Positions 1 through 11,043 of a stretch of 64,000 nt of DNA are shown piece by piece; within the stretch, counting starts at the first letter, position 1, and the number at the start of each line of letters is the position of its first letter. Location: positions 620,001-684,000 of the forward strand of contig NZ_JAKNQQ010000002.1 in NCBI RefSeq assembly GCF_022662475.1. The letters run 5' to 3'. The notes below the pieces were generated by a model. That model saw only the letters and a program-made list of their open reading frames with translations. It had not been told where the DNA came from and made no database searches. Source of the DNA: Sphingomonas sp. TREG-RG-20F-R18-01. Its GTDB lineage: Bacteria > Pseudomonadota > Alphaproteobacteria > Sphingomonadales > Sphingomonadaceae. A program made the translations under genes and the position numbers.

Positions 1-920
<920 letters not shown>

Positions 921-1027
921 TCAGGCTGGAGACTGCCACGTCCGGCGCAATTGAGGAAATGCATTAATCCGAAGAGAGTGATCGGCTGGGTGATATTTGG
1001 GAAGCTGTGTTTCACTCTGAAACCGTT

Positions 1028-1135
1028 CGCTTCCCCGGCGAAGGCCGGGGCCCAGTCGAGATGGCCGAGGTAACGGAGCGCAGTCCTCACCTTTCGGCGT
1101 TCCGCTCCTGGGCCCCGGCCTTCGCCGGGGAAGCG
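1028..1135. repeat. intergenic inverted repeat, family A
   Basis: Two perfect 28-bp inverted arms (1028-1055 and 1108-1135) flank about 52 bp. Each arm is itself a small hairpin with stem CCCCGGC/GCCGGGG and loop GAAG. It lies between the katG promoter region and the 3' end of corC. The rest of the gap from 894 to 1157 shows nothing recognisable. Confidence 0.85.
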
Positions 1136-1157
1136 TGAATGGTAAGCGCAACCTTAC

Positions 1158-2099
<942 letters not shown>

Positions 2100-2108
2100 G
2101 AGCTTGGG

Positions 2109-2618
2109 TTAGTCCTCGTCGATCAGATACGGGTCGGCGATGCCCAGCGCGGAGAGGGCCGCGACCTCGATCGCTTCCATCGCCCCCGCCTCGTCATCGT
2201 CCAGGTGATCATACCCTAGCAAATGCAGCGTGCCATGCACGATCAAATGCGTTGCATGCGTTTCGATCGCGATATCTTTTTCCGCCGCCTCGCGGGCGCA
2301 TGTCTCGTAGGCGAGTACGATATCGCCGAGCAGCACCTCACCATCGTCAGAATTCTGCGCGATCGTGTCGAGCAGATCGGCCTGGACCATCGGGAAGGAC
2401 AGCACGTTGGTCGGCTTGTCCTTGTGGCGATATTGCGCGTTGAGCGTCTGCACTTCGGCGTCGTCGGTCAGTCGCACCGAAATCTCGACCGTTGCGGCAC
2501 CGGTGGCGAGTTCGGCATGCGGCGTGCGTTCCAGAGCGGCGGTGGCAGCCCGCGTTGCGAGCGCCTCCCAGTCATATTGGGGCCAGATGTCTTCCTGCTG
2601 CAGTTCGACGAGGATCAT
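2109..2618 (-). CDS. ybeY: endoribonuclease YbeY (rRNA maturation factor)
   Basis: YbeY is a zinc-dependent endoribonuclease acting in 16S rRNA 3'-end maturation and late ribosome quality control. The signature HGTLHLLGYDH is present with the three zinc-binding histidines His128, His132 and His138. The 169-residue length is typical. The ATG at 2618 is the natural start. It precedes corC by 9 bp, so the two are probably co-transcribed. Upstream, the usual partner phoH is 2.4 kb away because two unrelated genes lie between. The gap 2619-2815 shows no further feature. Confidence 0.93.
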   Translation of the reverse strand: MILVELQQEDIWPQYDWEALATRAATAALERTPHAELATGAATVEISVRLTDDAEVQTLNAQYRHKDKPTNVLSFPMVQADLLDTIAQNSDDGEVLLGDIVLAYETCAREAAEKDIAIETHATHLIVHGTLHLLGYDHLDDDEAGAMEAIEVAALSALGIADPYLIDED

Positions 2619-2815
2619 GAAACTATCGCGTCCTTGAGACCGGAGTGCGCAAGATCACTGCCTTCTGATACCCGCTTGCCTGCGAAGCGCGCGCGAAGCT
2701 TTCGCCGATGGACGGGGCCGATGGAGTGAACGCTCCTGCATAACCGCGCGCGTGGAGCGAGGGCAAGGTCGGTCTCTATCGCTTCAGCCAGCGGCAGCGT
2801 TGCACGCGGAAGGAT

Positions 2816-3679
2816 TCATCCCAGTTGCAGGGTGGCGACGGCGGATTTGATCGTCGCGATCTCGGCGAGCGTACCCGGTGGCAAGGCGGCATAGGCTTCG
2901 AAGCTGCCGTCGATCATCTGCTCCAGCGTCAATCCCTGTGCGCCGGGATGGCCGGTGACGAACAGCATGTCCCCGGCAAGGCCGATCCGACGCGCGATCT
3001 CGGGATAGATCGGCCATTTGCATCCCGCCATCGGATCGTCGGTAATTGCGGGCACGTCTTCGCGGATCTCCAATCCAGCCTGCGTCAGCGCATGCCGCGC
3101 AATGTCGGCGACGACCCGGATCGCGGGATGGTTGACCGTATGCATGAAAGAACCTCCGCCGAGCCATTCCGTAAACAGTCGCTCGGCTTCCAATCCATGC
3201 TCGCCGAGCCACAGCGTGGCCGCTGCCCGCGCTTTTGGAAAGGCGTCGAAATAGCCGAGACGGGCGTAGCTGAGGCTGTTGAACAGGCGACGCGTTTGCG
3301 CCGGGGTGCGATTGGCGACGAAGGCGGCCGCGATGATCCGCGAATTGTAATCCCCCATCACCGACCGGACCACTCCGCCCGCCGAGTCGAGCAAATAGGC
3401 GCTGTCGGGGTGGAAGCCGTCGAAACCGAAGCCTGGCCAATGCGTGGTCTTGGGCCGCGCGGCGATGGCCGCGGCACGAACGGGCCCGTGGTGCGGCCAT
3501 TCGACCCCTTGCGACAAGACGATGTCGGCGGTCTCCAACTCGGCTACGACCAACTGTTCGTAGTCCGGATGATACACACACGTCAGGTGCACGGTCGTGA
3601 CCTCTGCATCCGGGATCGCCCGTCGCGCCCACGCGGCAAAACTCTCGCACTGGCAATTGCCGACGACGGCGATCTTCAT
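2816..3679 (-). CDS. WcbI-like polysaccharide biosynthesis putative acetyltransferase
   Basis: This 287-residue protein begins MKIAVVGNCQ, the GNCQ signature (residues 7-10) of the WcbI family. Members act in capsule or exopolysaccharide synthesis and are thought to acetylate or acylate sugars through a catalytic triad; Cys9 in the motif may bind CoA. A later DP..K stretch is also WcbI-like. Its start codon overlaps the stop of the upstream GSCFA gene (ATGA), so the two are translationally coupled and probably work on the same substrate. No signal peptide or membrane segment is seen. The substrate is unknown. Confidence 0.7.
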   Translation of the reverse strand: MKIAVVGNCQCESFAAWARRAIPDAEVTTVHLTCVYHPDYEQLVVAELETADIVLSQGVEWPHHGPVRAAAIAARPKTTHWPGFGFDGFHPDSAYLLDSAGGVVRSVMGDYNSRIIAAAFVANRTPAQTRRLFNSLSYARLGYFDAFPKARAAATLWLGEHGLEAERLFTEWLGGGSFMHTVNHPAIRVVADIARHALTQAGLEIREDVPAITDDPMAGCKWPIYPEIARRIGLAGDMLFVTGHPGAQGLTLEQMIDGSFEAYAALPPGTLAEIATIKSAVATLQLG

Positions 3680-4761
3680 TGCGCGCTCCGTTCCGGATCG
3701 AGCAATTCCTCGTCGCAGATAATTCGCCCGAGCGCCTGCAAGCGCTGGAGTGATCCGGCGACGTCCGCCTCGTCGATTGCTCGGCAGGGCTGCTCGTCCG
3801 GCGGTCTGCGATCGTCGTCGTCCGTGGTGAGATAATGACGCGAAAACACCCGCATCACGTGCGCCACGCCGTCGGCGGTGATCGATCGCAGATCCGCCTC
3901 GAAATACCGTCCGCGCGCTTGTGGCCCTGTGATGATCTCATATGACGGGAAATAGGCCAGGTCGGGCTCGGACTCGGACAGCATGTCCGCTGCAACGCGC
4001 AGGATCGCCTTGCTCGCGATCGTCGAAACCAGCACGTGGCGGGAAACATAGGTCGCGATCAGCGGAACGGGCGACACGGTCAGCAGCACGCGCACGCGCG
4101 GATTGACCTCGCGCAGCATCGCGAGAAGCCGGCGCATGTCGTCGACCACCTCCTCTACCGTCATGTTGTGGAACCGATAGGCGCCGGATCCCGGATCGGC
4201 TTCCACGCCGGGCGTGATCGGGAAGACCGCGCCATCCGCGTCCGCGATCCAGCATTCGGTCAGCCCGAGCGTGAAGATGAAGACGTCGCACGTCTCGAAC
4301 ATCCGGCACACCGCGTCGAGATGCCCGACGCGCGCCGTCGCGACCGCCTCGGGCGAATCGAAGCCAGCGGTGTACATCGTCGGCCGGAACGGATCGACAT
4401 AACGGCCGTCGGCGCGGCGCCAGGCCGTGTCGTGCGGATCGCGCAGTCCGAACGCACGCTCGAACAGCTGGAGCAGCTGGCGCGCGGTGTAGATGTTGCC
4501 GTAAGCCGCCGAGAACGCTGCGTGCGCCGCCACGTCGCGGGGATCAGGGGGATTTCCCTCCGCAACGATGGGTGCGAAGCCGGCGGCGCGCAGTTCCCGG
4601 GACAGATGTTGCGCGAAGCAGCTGCCCGCGGTCGCGATGCGGTCCCTGCGAAACAGGCGGAAGGGGATGTCGACGACCGGGTCGACGCTGTCTCCCGGGC
4701 ATGCCGCAACGGAACGGCGCCAGAAAGCGGCATCAGGAAGCGACCTGTACGGATTTTCCAT
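3676..4761 (-). CDS. GSCFA-domain protein (SGNH-like hydrolase fold)
   Basis: The family-defining motif GSCFA is at residues 46-50 (RIATAGSCFAQHL). The protein is 361 residues from the ATG at 4761, which has GAGGAT just upstream; the frame stays open to 4929 but that part looks non-coding. GSCFA proteins resemble SGNH/GDSL acyl-esterases or acyltransferases and often occur next to glycan genes, sometimes directly with WcbI homologues, as here. HDTAWRRADGRYVDPFRPTMY in mid-protein is typical. The ATGA overlap with the next gene indicates a two-gene unit. The pair interrupts phoH-ybeY and may be an acquired envelope-modifying cassette. The substrate cannot be read from sequence. Confidence 0.72.
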   Translation of the reverse strand: MENPYRSLPDAAFWRRSVAACPGDSVDPVVDIPFRLFRRDRIATAGSCFAQHLSRELRAAGFAPIVAEGNPPDPRDVAAHAAFSAAYGNIYTARQLLQLFERAFGLRDPHDTAWRRADGRYVDPFRPTMYTAGFDSPEAVATARVGHLDAVCRMFETCDVFIFTLGLTECWIADADGAVFPITPGVEADPGSGAYRFHNMTVEEVVDDMRRLLAMLREVNPRVRVLLTVSPVPLIATYVSRHVLVSTIASKAILRVAADMLSESEPDLAYFPSYEIITGPQARGRYFEADLRSITADGVAHVMRVFSRHYLTTDDDDRRPPDEQPCRAIDEADVAGSLQRLQALGRIICDEELLDPERSAQ

Positions 4762-4967
4762 CGGATCCTCGCGCGCATCGAGACAAGACGGCTCCTGCGA
4801 ACGGGGACGCCTTCCTCCTCCAATAGCGGTACGCGGGCACTCCCGGCCTAGGGGATTCCCCAGCCTCGATCCACGCCGGTCTGGACCGAGGCCAGGGTTC
4901 AGCGGGCGCCGGCGATCGAGCAAATGCACCTGGAGCGTAGCACGCGCGGCATCCTGTCTGCGCTCTC

Positions 4968-5052
4968 GTCACCCCGGCGAAGGCCGGGGCCGTGTCGTTA
5001 TCGCGGATGACGCCCGGGTAACGCAGCGGCCCCGGCCTTTGCCGGGTGACGG
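4968..5052. repeat. intergenic inverted repeat, family A
   Basis: The arms TCACCCCGGCGAAGGCCGG at the left and its near inverse CCCCGGCCTTTGCCGGGTGA at the right enclose about 35 bp. It sits between the 3' end of phoH and the GSCFA gene, the upstream junction of the inserted WcbI/GSCFA pair. Nothing else is recognisable in 4762-5057. Confidence 0.75.
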
Positions 5053-5057
5053 CTTCG

Positions 5058-6059
5058 TCAGCTCGCCCCCTCATAGGCTTCGACGATCCGCCCGACGATC
5101 GGATGGCGCACCACGTCGCCCGACCCGAACCGGCAGATCGACAGACCCTCGACTCCCTCGAGCCGCCCGACCGCGTCGTTCAACCCCGACGCGTTCATGC
5201 CGCCGGGAAGATCGGTCTGCTTGGGATCGCCGCACACCACCATCCGGCTGTTCTCGCCGAAGCGCGTCAGGAACATCTTCATCTGCGCGGGCGTCGTGTT
5301 CTGCGCTTCGTCGAGGATGATGAACGCATCCGCCAGCGTCCGCCCGCGCATGAACGCGATCGGCGCGATCTCGATCTCCCCGCTCGCGATGCGGCGCTCG
5401 ACCTGTTCTGCGGGCAAGCAGTCGTTGAGCGCGTCGTAGAGCGGGCGGAGATAGGGATCGACCTTCTCCTTCATGTCACCGGGCAGGAAGCCCAGTTTCT
5501 CGCCCGCTTCCACCGCCGGGCGGGACAGGATCAGCCGCTGGACGCTGCCGGTGATCAGCTGCGCCACCGCCTGCGCGACCGCAATGTAGGTCTTGCCGGT
5601 GCCCGCTGGCCCGAGCGCGAAGATGATGTCGTTGTTGAGCAACTGCCGCATGTAATGCGCCTGGGCGATCGTGCGCGGGACGATCGTCTTCTTGCGCGTG
5701 CGGATCATGATCTGCGGAACCGCGCCGCCGCTGGCATCGGCCTGGATGATTCCGGCCAGGGTCGGCTCGCTCGACATCGCGATGACCGCGTCGATCAGGC
5801 CCGGGTCGACGACTTCGCCCCGTGCGATCCGGTTGTACAGGCCGTGGAGCACGTCGCGGGCCTGCGCGACCGATTCCGCAGTGCCTTCCAGTCCGACCTT
5901 GTTGCCGCGCGCGGTGATATAGACGCCCAGTTTGTTCTCCAGGGCGAGCAGGTTCTGGTCGAACTCTCCGAACAGTTGCGCCATCAACTGGGGGCGATCG
6001 AACACGACCTCGGTGCGGCTACGGTCGCCGGATTGCGCGGGGACTGGCTTGCGGCTCAT
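5058..6059 (-). CDS. phoH: PhoH family ATPase (YbeZ)
   Basis: This 333-residue protein has an N-terminal KH-like region, then the PhoH P-loop ATPase domain. Walker A is GPAGTGKT at about 150-157 and Walker B is FIILDEAQN. PhoH/YbeZ is a cytosolic putative RNA helicase or nucleotide-dependent RNA-binding protein that works with YbeY. In related genomes it lies between miaB and ybeY. Here the WcbI/GSCFA pair has come between phoH and ybeY, and a plus-strand PilZ gene lies between phoH and miaB. The ATG at 6059 follows an AGGAAT-type site. Confidence 0.92.
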   Translation of the reverse strand: MSRKPVPAQSGDRSRTEVVFDRPQLMAQLFGEFDQNLLALENKLGVYITARGNKVGLEGTAESVAQARDVLHGLYNRIARGEVVDPGLIDAVIAMSSEPTLAGIIQADASGGAVPQIMIRTRKKTIVPRTIAQAHYMRQLLNNDIIFALGPAGTGKTYIAVAQAVAQLITGSVQRLILSRPAVEAGEKLGFLPGDMKEKVDPYLRPLYDALNDCLPAEQVERRIASGEIEIAPIAFMRGRTLADAFIILDEAQNTTPAQMKMFLTRFGENSRMVVCGDPKQTDLPGGMNASGLNDAVGRLEGVEGLSICRFGSGDVVRHPIVGRIVEAYEGAS

Positions 6060-6259
6060 GCAATTCCTTTGCTGGGAAAAGGCGGACGATAGGCATCACG
6101 ACTGGTGACGCTGAACGGAACGCGAACATGGGGAGCGATGGGCAGCCGGGCAAGGATGGGGGGCGGGATCGTTCGGGGCTGCATCCGAGAGACGGTGTGG
6201 CACGCCGTCGTGACCGGTGACAGACAAAAACGCGCAGGCGTTCAATCGACGTCGCGGTG

Positions 6260-6454
6260 TCAGCGCCGGACGCCGATGCGCGTCAGCGCCACCTCGACCC
6301 CCGACACGATGATGCGCGCCGCGCCGATGAAAATGTACACCCATAATGCGGGCGGATTTGGCTTCCACTGGCCGGGTGCGAGGTCGGACGAGGAGCGATC
6401 GGGAAGCATGGACACCATGGTGCGCCAAAGCGGATTGCTTGTCGAGAGCATGTG
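6260..6454 (-). CDS. small hypothetical protein, possible membrane or amphipathic peptide
   Basis: This 64-residue frame reads MLSTSNPLWRTMVSM and ends in a hydrophobic stretch (ALWVYIFIGAARIIVSG) followed by a basic tail. Third codon positions are almost all G or C, matching real genes in this DNA, which is the main reason to list it. No strong ribosome-binding site precedes the ATG at 6454; a TTG at 6496 would add 14 residues. It lies in the gap between phoH and the PilZ gene, divergent from the latter. I recognise no family, and it could be fortuitous. Confidence 0.35.
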   Translation of the reverse strand, partial: HMLSTSNPLWRTMVSMLPDRSSSDLAPGQWKPNPPALWVYIFIGAARIIVSGVEVALTRIGVRR

Positions 6455-6610
6455 CGGCGAGCGGCCGGCGCGACACGTCAGGTTGCCGCTGGCCAAAGCT
6501 GCTTGGGAAGCGTATCATCAATTCAGGTTAAACTACCGACCAAGAAGGAAAGAGGGTTACGAAATCTTAGTATTCTTGTGTCAGCCGTGTGTCCTCTCGG
6601 AGAACGGTAC

Positions 6611-7129
6611 ATGGTTTTGACTGCACAACTCTTTCTTCAGGAAGATGGTGCCCTGCAGGAGCCGGGCCCCAGCGGTCGTCAGGCGCCGCGTCGCCCGATC
6701 CATGCCGGCGCCACTGTCCGCGACGACCGCGCGCGACCGATCGATGCCGAGGTTGTCGATCTTTCCACCACCGGATGCCTGATCGTCGTCGATGGCGTGG
6801 TTGCGGTGCCGTCCGACATCAGCATCGGCATCGCTGGAATCGGGCGCGTTTCCGCGCGAATCGTGCGGCGCAACGGGCAGCGATATGGCTGTGCCTTCGA
6901 CCAGCCGCTGTCCGAGGGAGCCGTGCTGGCCGCGCGTGCGGTCCAGACCGTGGTTCCGTTCGCAACGGGCGCCGATCCCCTGCCGACCGGCGCAAGCGAT
7001 GCGAACGCGGACCCCGAATTCCGTCGTCTGCCGATGCGTACGCGCCTGGTCGTCATCGTCGGTGCGTCGCTGGCGTTGTGGGGCGTGGTGGTGACCGGCG
7101 TGGTCGCCGCGGTGGCCGTCCTCAGCTGA
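6611..7129 (+). CDS. PilZ-domain protein with C-terminal membrane anchor
   Basis: The protein has 172 residues. A PilZ domain at about 25-120 shows the basic RRPIHAG element and the DLSTTG element, the two parts that normally contact cyclic di-GMP. A single hydrophobic segment near the C-terminus ([20 protein letters not shown]) would anchor it with the PilZ domain in the cytoplasm. I chose the ATG at 6611 because GGAGAAC precedes it and the frame upstream looks non-coding. It converges on miaB and their 3' ends overlap by 8 bp. It probably couples cyclic di-GMP levels to an envelope or motility process; the target is unknown. Confidence 0.75.
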   Translation: MVLTAQLFLQEDGALQEPGPSGRQAPRRPIHAGATVRDDRARPIDAEVVDLSTTGCLIVVDGVVAVPSDISIGIAGIGRVSARIVRRNGQRYGCAFDQPLSEGAVLAARAVQTVVPFATGADPLPTGASDANADPEFRRLPMRTRLVVIVGASLALWGVVVTGVVAAVAVLS

Positions 7130-8450
7130 TCGGGAGACCGGCCGACTCGGTGCCCGATACGGAATTCGGCCCGGCCTGCGTGATCTCGACCGTCACCAGA
7201 TCGCCGACCTTCGCGTCGGTGACGAGATGGACCGATTGCAGCCATGGCGATTTGCCGAGCATCTGCCCGGGCAGCTTGCCCTTGCGCTCGACCAGCAACT
7301 GGCACCGCCGTCCGACACTGGCGGCGTTGAACGCCGCCTGATCCCGATTGAGCGCGGCCTGGAGCCGCTGGAGCCGCTCGTCCATGACGTCGGCGGGAAC
7401 CTGCTCCCCCATCGTTGCTGCGGGCGTGCCCGGGCGTGGCGAATATTTGAAGCTGAACGCCTGCGCATAGCCGACGGCATCGACCAGGCTCAGCGTATCG
7501 GCAAAATCCGCCTCGGTCTCGCCGGGGAACCCCACGATGAAATCACCGGAGAGCGCGATGTCCGGCCGGACCGCGCGCACCCGGTCGAGGATGCGGAGGT
7601 ACGAGTCCCGGCTGTGGCTACGGTTCATCGCTTTCAGAATGCGGTCGCTGCCGGACTGCACCGGCAGATGGAGGAACGGCATGAGCTTCGCGATATCGCG
7701 GTGGGCCTCGATCAGCCCCTGTGTCATGTCGTTCGGATGGCTGGTGGTGTAGCGGATCCGGGCCAACGCATCGATTCCGGACAGCGTCGCGATCAGATCG
7801 TGCAGGCCCTGGCCGCCATCGGTCCAGGCGTTGACGTTCTGCCCCAGCAGCGTGATCTCCCGCGCGCCGGCTTCGACCAGCGCCTTCGCCTCGTCGACGA
7901 TCTGGCCGAAGGTGCGGCTCACCTCTGCCCCGCGGGTATAGGGGACGACGCAATACGTGCAGAATTTGTCGCACCCTTCCTGCACCGTCAGGAACGCGCT
8001 GGGCGGGACCCGGCGGCGCGCGGGGAGATGCCCGAATTTCATGTCGACCGGCATGTCCGTGTCGAGCGCGGCTTCGCCCCGCGCCGCCCGTGCGACCAGG
8101 TCGGGAAGATTGTGATAGGCCTGCGGGCCAACGACCACGTCCACCTTGGCGCGACGCACGATTTCCGCACCCTCGGCTTGCGCGACGCAGCCGGCCACTG
8201 CGATCATCGGGTCCTTGCCGTGTTTGCGCAACCGTCCGATGTCCGAATAGACCTTCTCGGTCGCGCGCTCGCGAATATGGCAGGTGTTGAGGACGACGAG
8301 ATCGGCATCCGCCGGGTCCGCCTGCGTCAGTCCTTGTGCGGCCATCAGTTCGGCCATGCGATCGCCGTCATAGACGTTCATCTGGCAGCCGAACGATTTG
8401 ACCGCGAAGGTCTTTGGGGCTTTGTGCGGAATCTTGGGGGCAGGGGTCAT
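7122..8450 (-). CDS. miaB: tRNA-2-methylthio-N6-dimethylallyladenosine synthase MiaB
   Basis: MiaB is a radical SAM methylthiotransferase that converts i6A37 to ms2i6A37 in tRNAs. The N-terminal UPF0004 domain carries Cys22, Cys57 and Cys88 for the auxiliary 4Fe-4S cluster. The radical SAM motif is Cys160-x3-Cys164-x2-Cys167 in [22 protein letters not shown] domain ends the 442-residue chain, the usual length. It is downstream of plsC and fur on the same strand. The 3' end overlaps the convergent PilZ gene. Confidence 0.96.
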   Translation of the reverse strand: MTPAPKIPHKAPKTFAVKSFGCQMNVYDGDRMAELMAAQGLTQADPADADLVVLNTCHIRERATEKVYSDIGRLRKHGKDPMIAVAGCVAQAEGAEIVRRAKVDVVVGPQAYHNLPDLVARAARGEAALDTDMPVDMKFGHLPARRRVPPSAFLTVQEGCDKFCTYCVVPYTRGAEVSRTFGQIVDEAKALVEAGAREITLLGQNVNAWTDGGQGLHDLIATLSGIDALARIRYTTSHPNDMTQGLIEAHRDIAKLMPFLHLPVQSGSDRILKAMNRSHSRDSYLRILDRVRAVRPDIALSGDFIVGFPGETEADFADTLSLVDAVGYAQAFSFKYSPRPGTPAATMGEQVPADVMDERLQRLQAALNRDQAAFNAASVGRRCQLLVERKGKLPGQMLGKSPWLQSVHLVTDAKVGDLVTVEITQAGPNSVSGTESAGLPIS

Positions 8451-8595
8451 GTCGCGGTCGCTATAGGCGAGAACGGACAGGGGATGAACCCCTCGGTTGC
8501 TGCCGGATCTTGCAACGGGGCGGGGGCGACCGTTTCCTTTTTGCCGCCCCGGATTCGCGCGGCGGTGGCGCGGATTTACACCCGGGGCGCCCGCG

Positions 8596-9540
8596 TCACC
8601 CCGTCCGCTTCACGCCGTTGGCCTCGCCGGCGCGCGCGGCGGGATGGTCCTTGATCTCCAGCGCCGCGGGCAGGGTCTCGCCCTTGCCAGCCCAGACGTC
8701 GTGGCCGATGAACGGCGGTACCGGCCCGCACATCACGACCGACAGCGCTGCCTCGATGCGCCGCTTGCTCTCCGCCGCGATCGCCTTTCGACCCGGATAG
8801 TCCCGCGGATAGAAGGGTTCGAGGAAGTGCACCGCGACGCGAAACCGCTCGGCCCGCGCGAGCAGGCGAACCGCATTGGCCTTGCCGCTTTCCTCGCCGA
8901 TCCAGGCGATGTCCGCACCGACCGGCCCGTAATCGAGCAGCACCGGCTGGACCATCACGCCGGGGGGCGGGGGTTCGAGCACCTTGAGCATCGAGGTCTT
9001 GAAGGGCAGCAGCGAGCGACCGTCGGTCGTCGTGCCTTCGGGAAATACGGTGACCGACCAGTTCTCGGCAAGCGTCTCGCGCAGCGCGTTGATCTGTTCG
9101 GCGACTCCCAGGCGATCCTCGCGTGCGACGAACACGGTGCGGTTGAGCGTCGCCAGCCAGCCGACGACCGGGGCTTCCCGGATTTCCGCCTTGGCGACGA
9201 ACGCGGTCCCGCTGGCCCCGGCGATCGCGCAGATGTCCACCCAGCTGACATGGTTGGAAATATAGAAGACGTCGCGCTTCAACGGTACGCCGACGACCCG
9301 CACGCGCGCGCCGCAGATCCGCGCGGCCGTCCCGAGGAACAGCCGCGGCCAGGGCGACGACAGGCGTACGAAGCGCCAGAGATAATGCAGCGGAATGGTG
9401 ACCAGCAGGGACAAGGCGAGCAGCGTCACCCGCGTCCACAGGCGGACCCAGCCGAGCCAGCTGATCGGGGGCGGCCGTCCGGCCGCCGCATCGGCCCGCG
9501 CAGCCGCGCGGGCGGCGGCGGCTTCAGCCCTTGCGGTCAA
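8596..9540 (-). CDS. plsC: 1-acyl-sn-glycerol-3-phosphate acyltransferase
   Basis: PlsC acylates lysophosphatidate to phosphatidate in membrane phospholipid synthesis at the inner membrane. The catalytic HX4D motif is His97-Asp102 in NHVSWVD, and the substrate-binding block FPEGTTTDG follows about 80 residues later. A hydrophobic segment at about 37-56 would tether it to the membrane. The N-terminus is very alanine and arginine rich. The start overlaps the end of fur by 17 bp, so the two are likely coupled; a slightly shorter start is possible. The length is 314 residues. Confidence 0.87.
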   Translation of the reverse strand: MTARAEAAAARAAARADAAAGRPPPISWLGWVRLWTRVTLLALSLLVTIPLHYLWRFVRLSSPWPRLFLGTAARICGARVRVVGVPLKRDVFYISNHVSWVDICAIAGASGTAFVAKAEIREAPVVGWLATLNRTVFVAREDRLGVAEQINALRETLAENWSVTVFPEGTTTDGRSLLPFKTSMLKVLEPPPPGVMVQPVLLDYGPVGADIAWIGEESGKANAVRLLARAERFRVAVHFLEPFYPRDYPGRKAIAAESKRRIEAALSVVMCGPVPPFIGHDVWAGKGETLPAALEIKDHPAARAGEANGVKRTG

Positions 9541-9946
9541 GCGCGACGCCGTACAATTCCATGCGGTGGTCGACCAGTCGGAAGCCCAGCCGCTCGGCGA
9601 TCGCCTTTTGCAATTGTTCCAGCTCCGGGTCGACGAATTCGATCACCTTGCCGGTTTCGACGTCGATCAGATGGTCATGATGCGCCTCGGGCGCGGGTTC
9701 GTAGCGCGCGCGGCCGTCCCCGAAATCGTGCCGATCCAGAATGCCGGCTTCTTCGAACAAGCGGACGGTACGATAGACTGTCGCGATCGAAATGCCGGGA
9801 TCGATTGCAGAGGCGCGTTCATACACCTTCTCCACATCGGGATGGTCTTCGGCATCGGACAGGACGCGGGCGATCACGCGACGCTGGTCGGTGATGCGCA
9901 GGCCTTTTTCGGCGCACAAGGCTTCAAGGTCGATATGGCGGGGCAT
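9524..9946 (-). CDS. fur: Fur family metal-responsive transcriptional regulator
   Basis: This 140-residue protein has an N-terminal winged helix (RITDQRRVIARVL to ATVYRTVRLFEEAG) and a metal-binding dimerisation half (YEPAPEAHHDHLI). After HHDHLI the residues are DVETG where many Fur proteins have a CxxC pair. Absence of these structural zinc cysteines is usual in alphaproteobacterial Fur/Mur. It would repress iron uptake, or in some relatives respond to manganese. It is upstream of and overlaps plsC. Confidence 0.88.
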   Translation of the reverse strand: MPRHIDLEALCAEKGLRITDQRRVIARVLSDAEDHPDVEKVYERASAIDPGISIATVYRTVRLFEEAGILDRHDFGDGRARYEPAPEAHHDHLIDVETGKVIEFVDPELEQLQKAIAERLGFRLVDHRMELYGVALDRKG

Positions 9947-9973
9947 GGGCCCGATGTAGGCGTCTTCGCTTTA

Positions 9974-9999
9974 TTGCGAAAGAGGATAGTGAGTCGCAA
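9974..9999. promoter_or_regulatory. candidate operator upstream of fur
   Basis: An inverted repeat TTGCGA-N14-TCGCAA lies 28 bp upstream of the fur start codon, where an autoregulatory site would be expected. Identification with a Fur-type box is an inference from position and symmetry only. Confidence 0.25.
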
Positions 10000-10029
10000 C
10001 AAGCCCTTCCCGCACCGGGAAGGGCTTGT
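9999..10029 (-). terminator. hairpin downstream of mucR
   Basis: A perfect 13-bp stem, ACAAGCCCTTCCC and its inverse, with a 5-bp loop lies just after the mucR stop codon at 10039 on the minus strand. There is no U-run after it, so it may be a transcript 3'-end stabiliser or a factor-dependent terminator. It separates mucR from the fur promoter region. Confidence 0.55.
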
Positions 10030-10038
10030 GCGGGACGA

Positions 10039-10461
10039 TCAGCGACCGACCGGCTTGCGACGCTTGGTGCCCAGGCCGATCTTCTTGGCCAAGGTCCGGC
10101 GCTGTTCCGCATAGTTGGGTGCAACCATCGGATAGTCGGCCGGAAGATTCCACTTCGCGCGATATTGCTCGGGCGTCATCTGATAATGCGTCATGAGGTG
10201 ACGCTTCAGCATCTTCAGCTTCTTGCCGTCCTCCAGGCACACGATGAAATCGGGCTTGATCGAAGAGCGTACCGAAACCGCCGGCTCCTGGCGAACTTCG
10301 GCGACGGGGGCAGGGCCACCGAGCGACGTCAAAGCACCATGCACATTGGAAATGAGCACTGGAAGGTCGGAGACCGCGACGCTGTTGTTGCTGACGTGGG
10401 CCGCGACGATGTCGGCGGTAAGCGTGATCAGGGTGTCCTGAAGCTCGCTGTTGATGTCCAT
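10039..10461 (-). CDS. mucR: MucR/Ros family transcriptional regulator
   Basis: This 140-residue regulator has the MucR C-terminal domain [33 protein letters not shown] at about 85-120. In classical Ros the first element is a CxxC zinc ligand pair; here the second position is aspartate (CLED), as in MucR relatives that fold without complete zinc coordination. Such proteins bind AT-rich DNA in an H-NS-like way and control exopolysaccharide, motility and cell-cycle genes in alphaproteobacteria. AAAGGATTCC precedes the ATG at 10461. The 111-bp gap upstream probably holds its promoter. Confidence 0.9.
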   Translation of the reverse strand: MDINSELQDTLITLTADIVAAHVSNNSVAVSDLPVLISNVHGALTSLGGPAPVAEVRQEPAVSVRSSIKPDFIVCLEDGKKLKMLKRHLMTHYQMTPEQYRAKWNLPADYPMVAPNYAEQRRTLAKKIGLGTKRRKPVGR

Positions 10462-10572
10462 TGGAATCCTTTCACACTATAGTGCGCACGATTACAGTCC
10501 GTGGCACATGCGGGCTATCGCCCTGCACTGATTCGAATGCAAGGATCAATTACGAAGATGACCGATACGTCA

Positions 10573-11043
10573 TTATAGATCGCGTCGATATGTCAGCGCA
10601 TCGAATGCCTGACCAGCCGGTCCTCGATAGTATTGATGACGTTCGCCGACTTTCTCGAATCCTGCCGACCGGTACAGTTTGATCGCGTCGTTACCACTAC
10701 GCACTTCGAGGTGGACGGTTCGCGCGCCCTGACTTGTCGCATCGGCGACCACCGATCGTAACAACGCAGCCGCGACACCACGCCGCCGAAACGCCGGAAC
10801 CGTCGCCAGCAACAACAGTTCCGCTTCGTCTAAGACACGACGGGACAGGGCAAATCCGGAAGGTTCGCCGCCCAGCGTGGCGATCGTCAACCAGACGCCG
10901 GGCATGGCGAGCAGCCCCAGGACCTGGTTGTGCGTCCAGGCTTCGCCGAAGCGCGGATCGAACGCTGCCTGCATCATACGATCGACGATCGGCAGGTCCG
11001 CGACAACGCCGCCGCGCAGGTCGACGCGCAGCATCGTACTCAT
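10573..11043 (-). CDS. rimI: ribosomal protein S18 alanine N-acetyltransferase RimI-like
   Basis: This 156-residue GNAT-fold acetyltransferase has the acetyl-CoA loop RRRGVAAALL and the C-terminal strand motif GNDAIKLYRSAGFEKVGER. RimI acetylates the N-terminal alanine of S18. The identification leans on context, because rimI follows tsaB in many bacteria. The ATG at 11043 overlaps the tsaB stop (ATGA), so translation is coupled. A longer upstream frame to 11376 is the tsaB antiphase and is not used. Confidence 0.85.
   Translation of the reverse strand: MSTMLRVDLRGGVVADLPIVDRMMQAAFDPRFGEAWTHNQVLGLLAMPGVWLTIATLGGEPSGFALSRRVLDEAELLLLATVPAFRRRGVAAALLRSVVADATSQGARTVHLEVRSGNDAIKLYRSAGFEKVGERHQYYRGPAGQAFDALTYRRDL

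Noticed and set aside
6096..6521. Additional frames overlapping the small ORF at 6260-6454
   Set aside because: They lack ribosome-binding sites, show poor codon bias and overlap each other; only the 6260-6454 frame has coding-like third positions.
7227..8654. Long plus-strand frame over miaB
   Set aside because: It is the antisense shadow of a gene with all radical SAM motifs intact.
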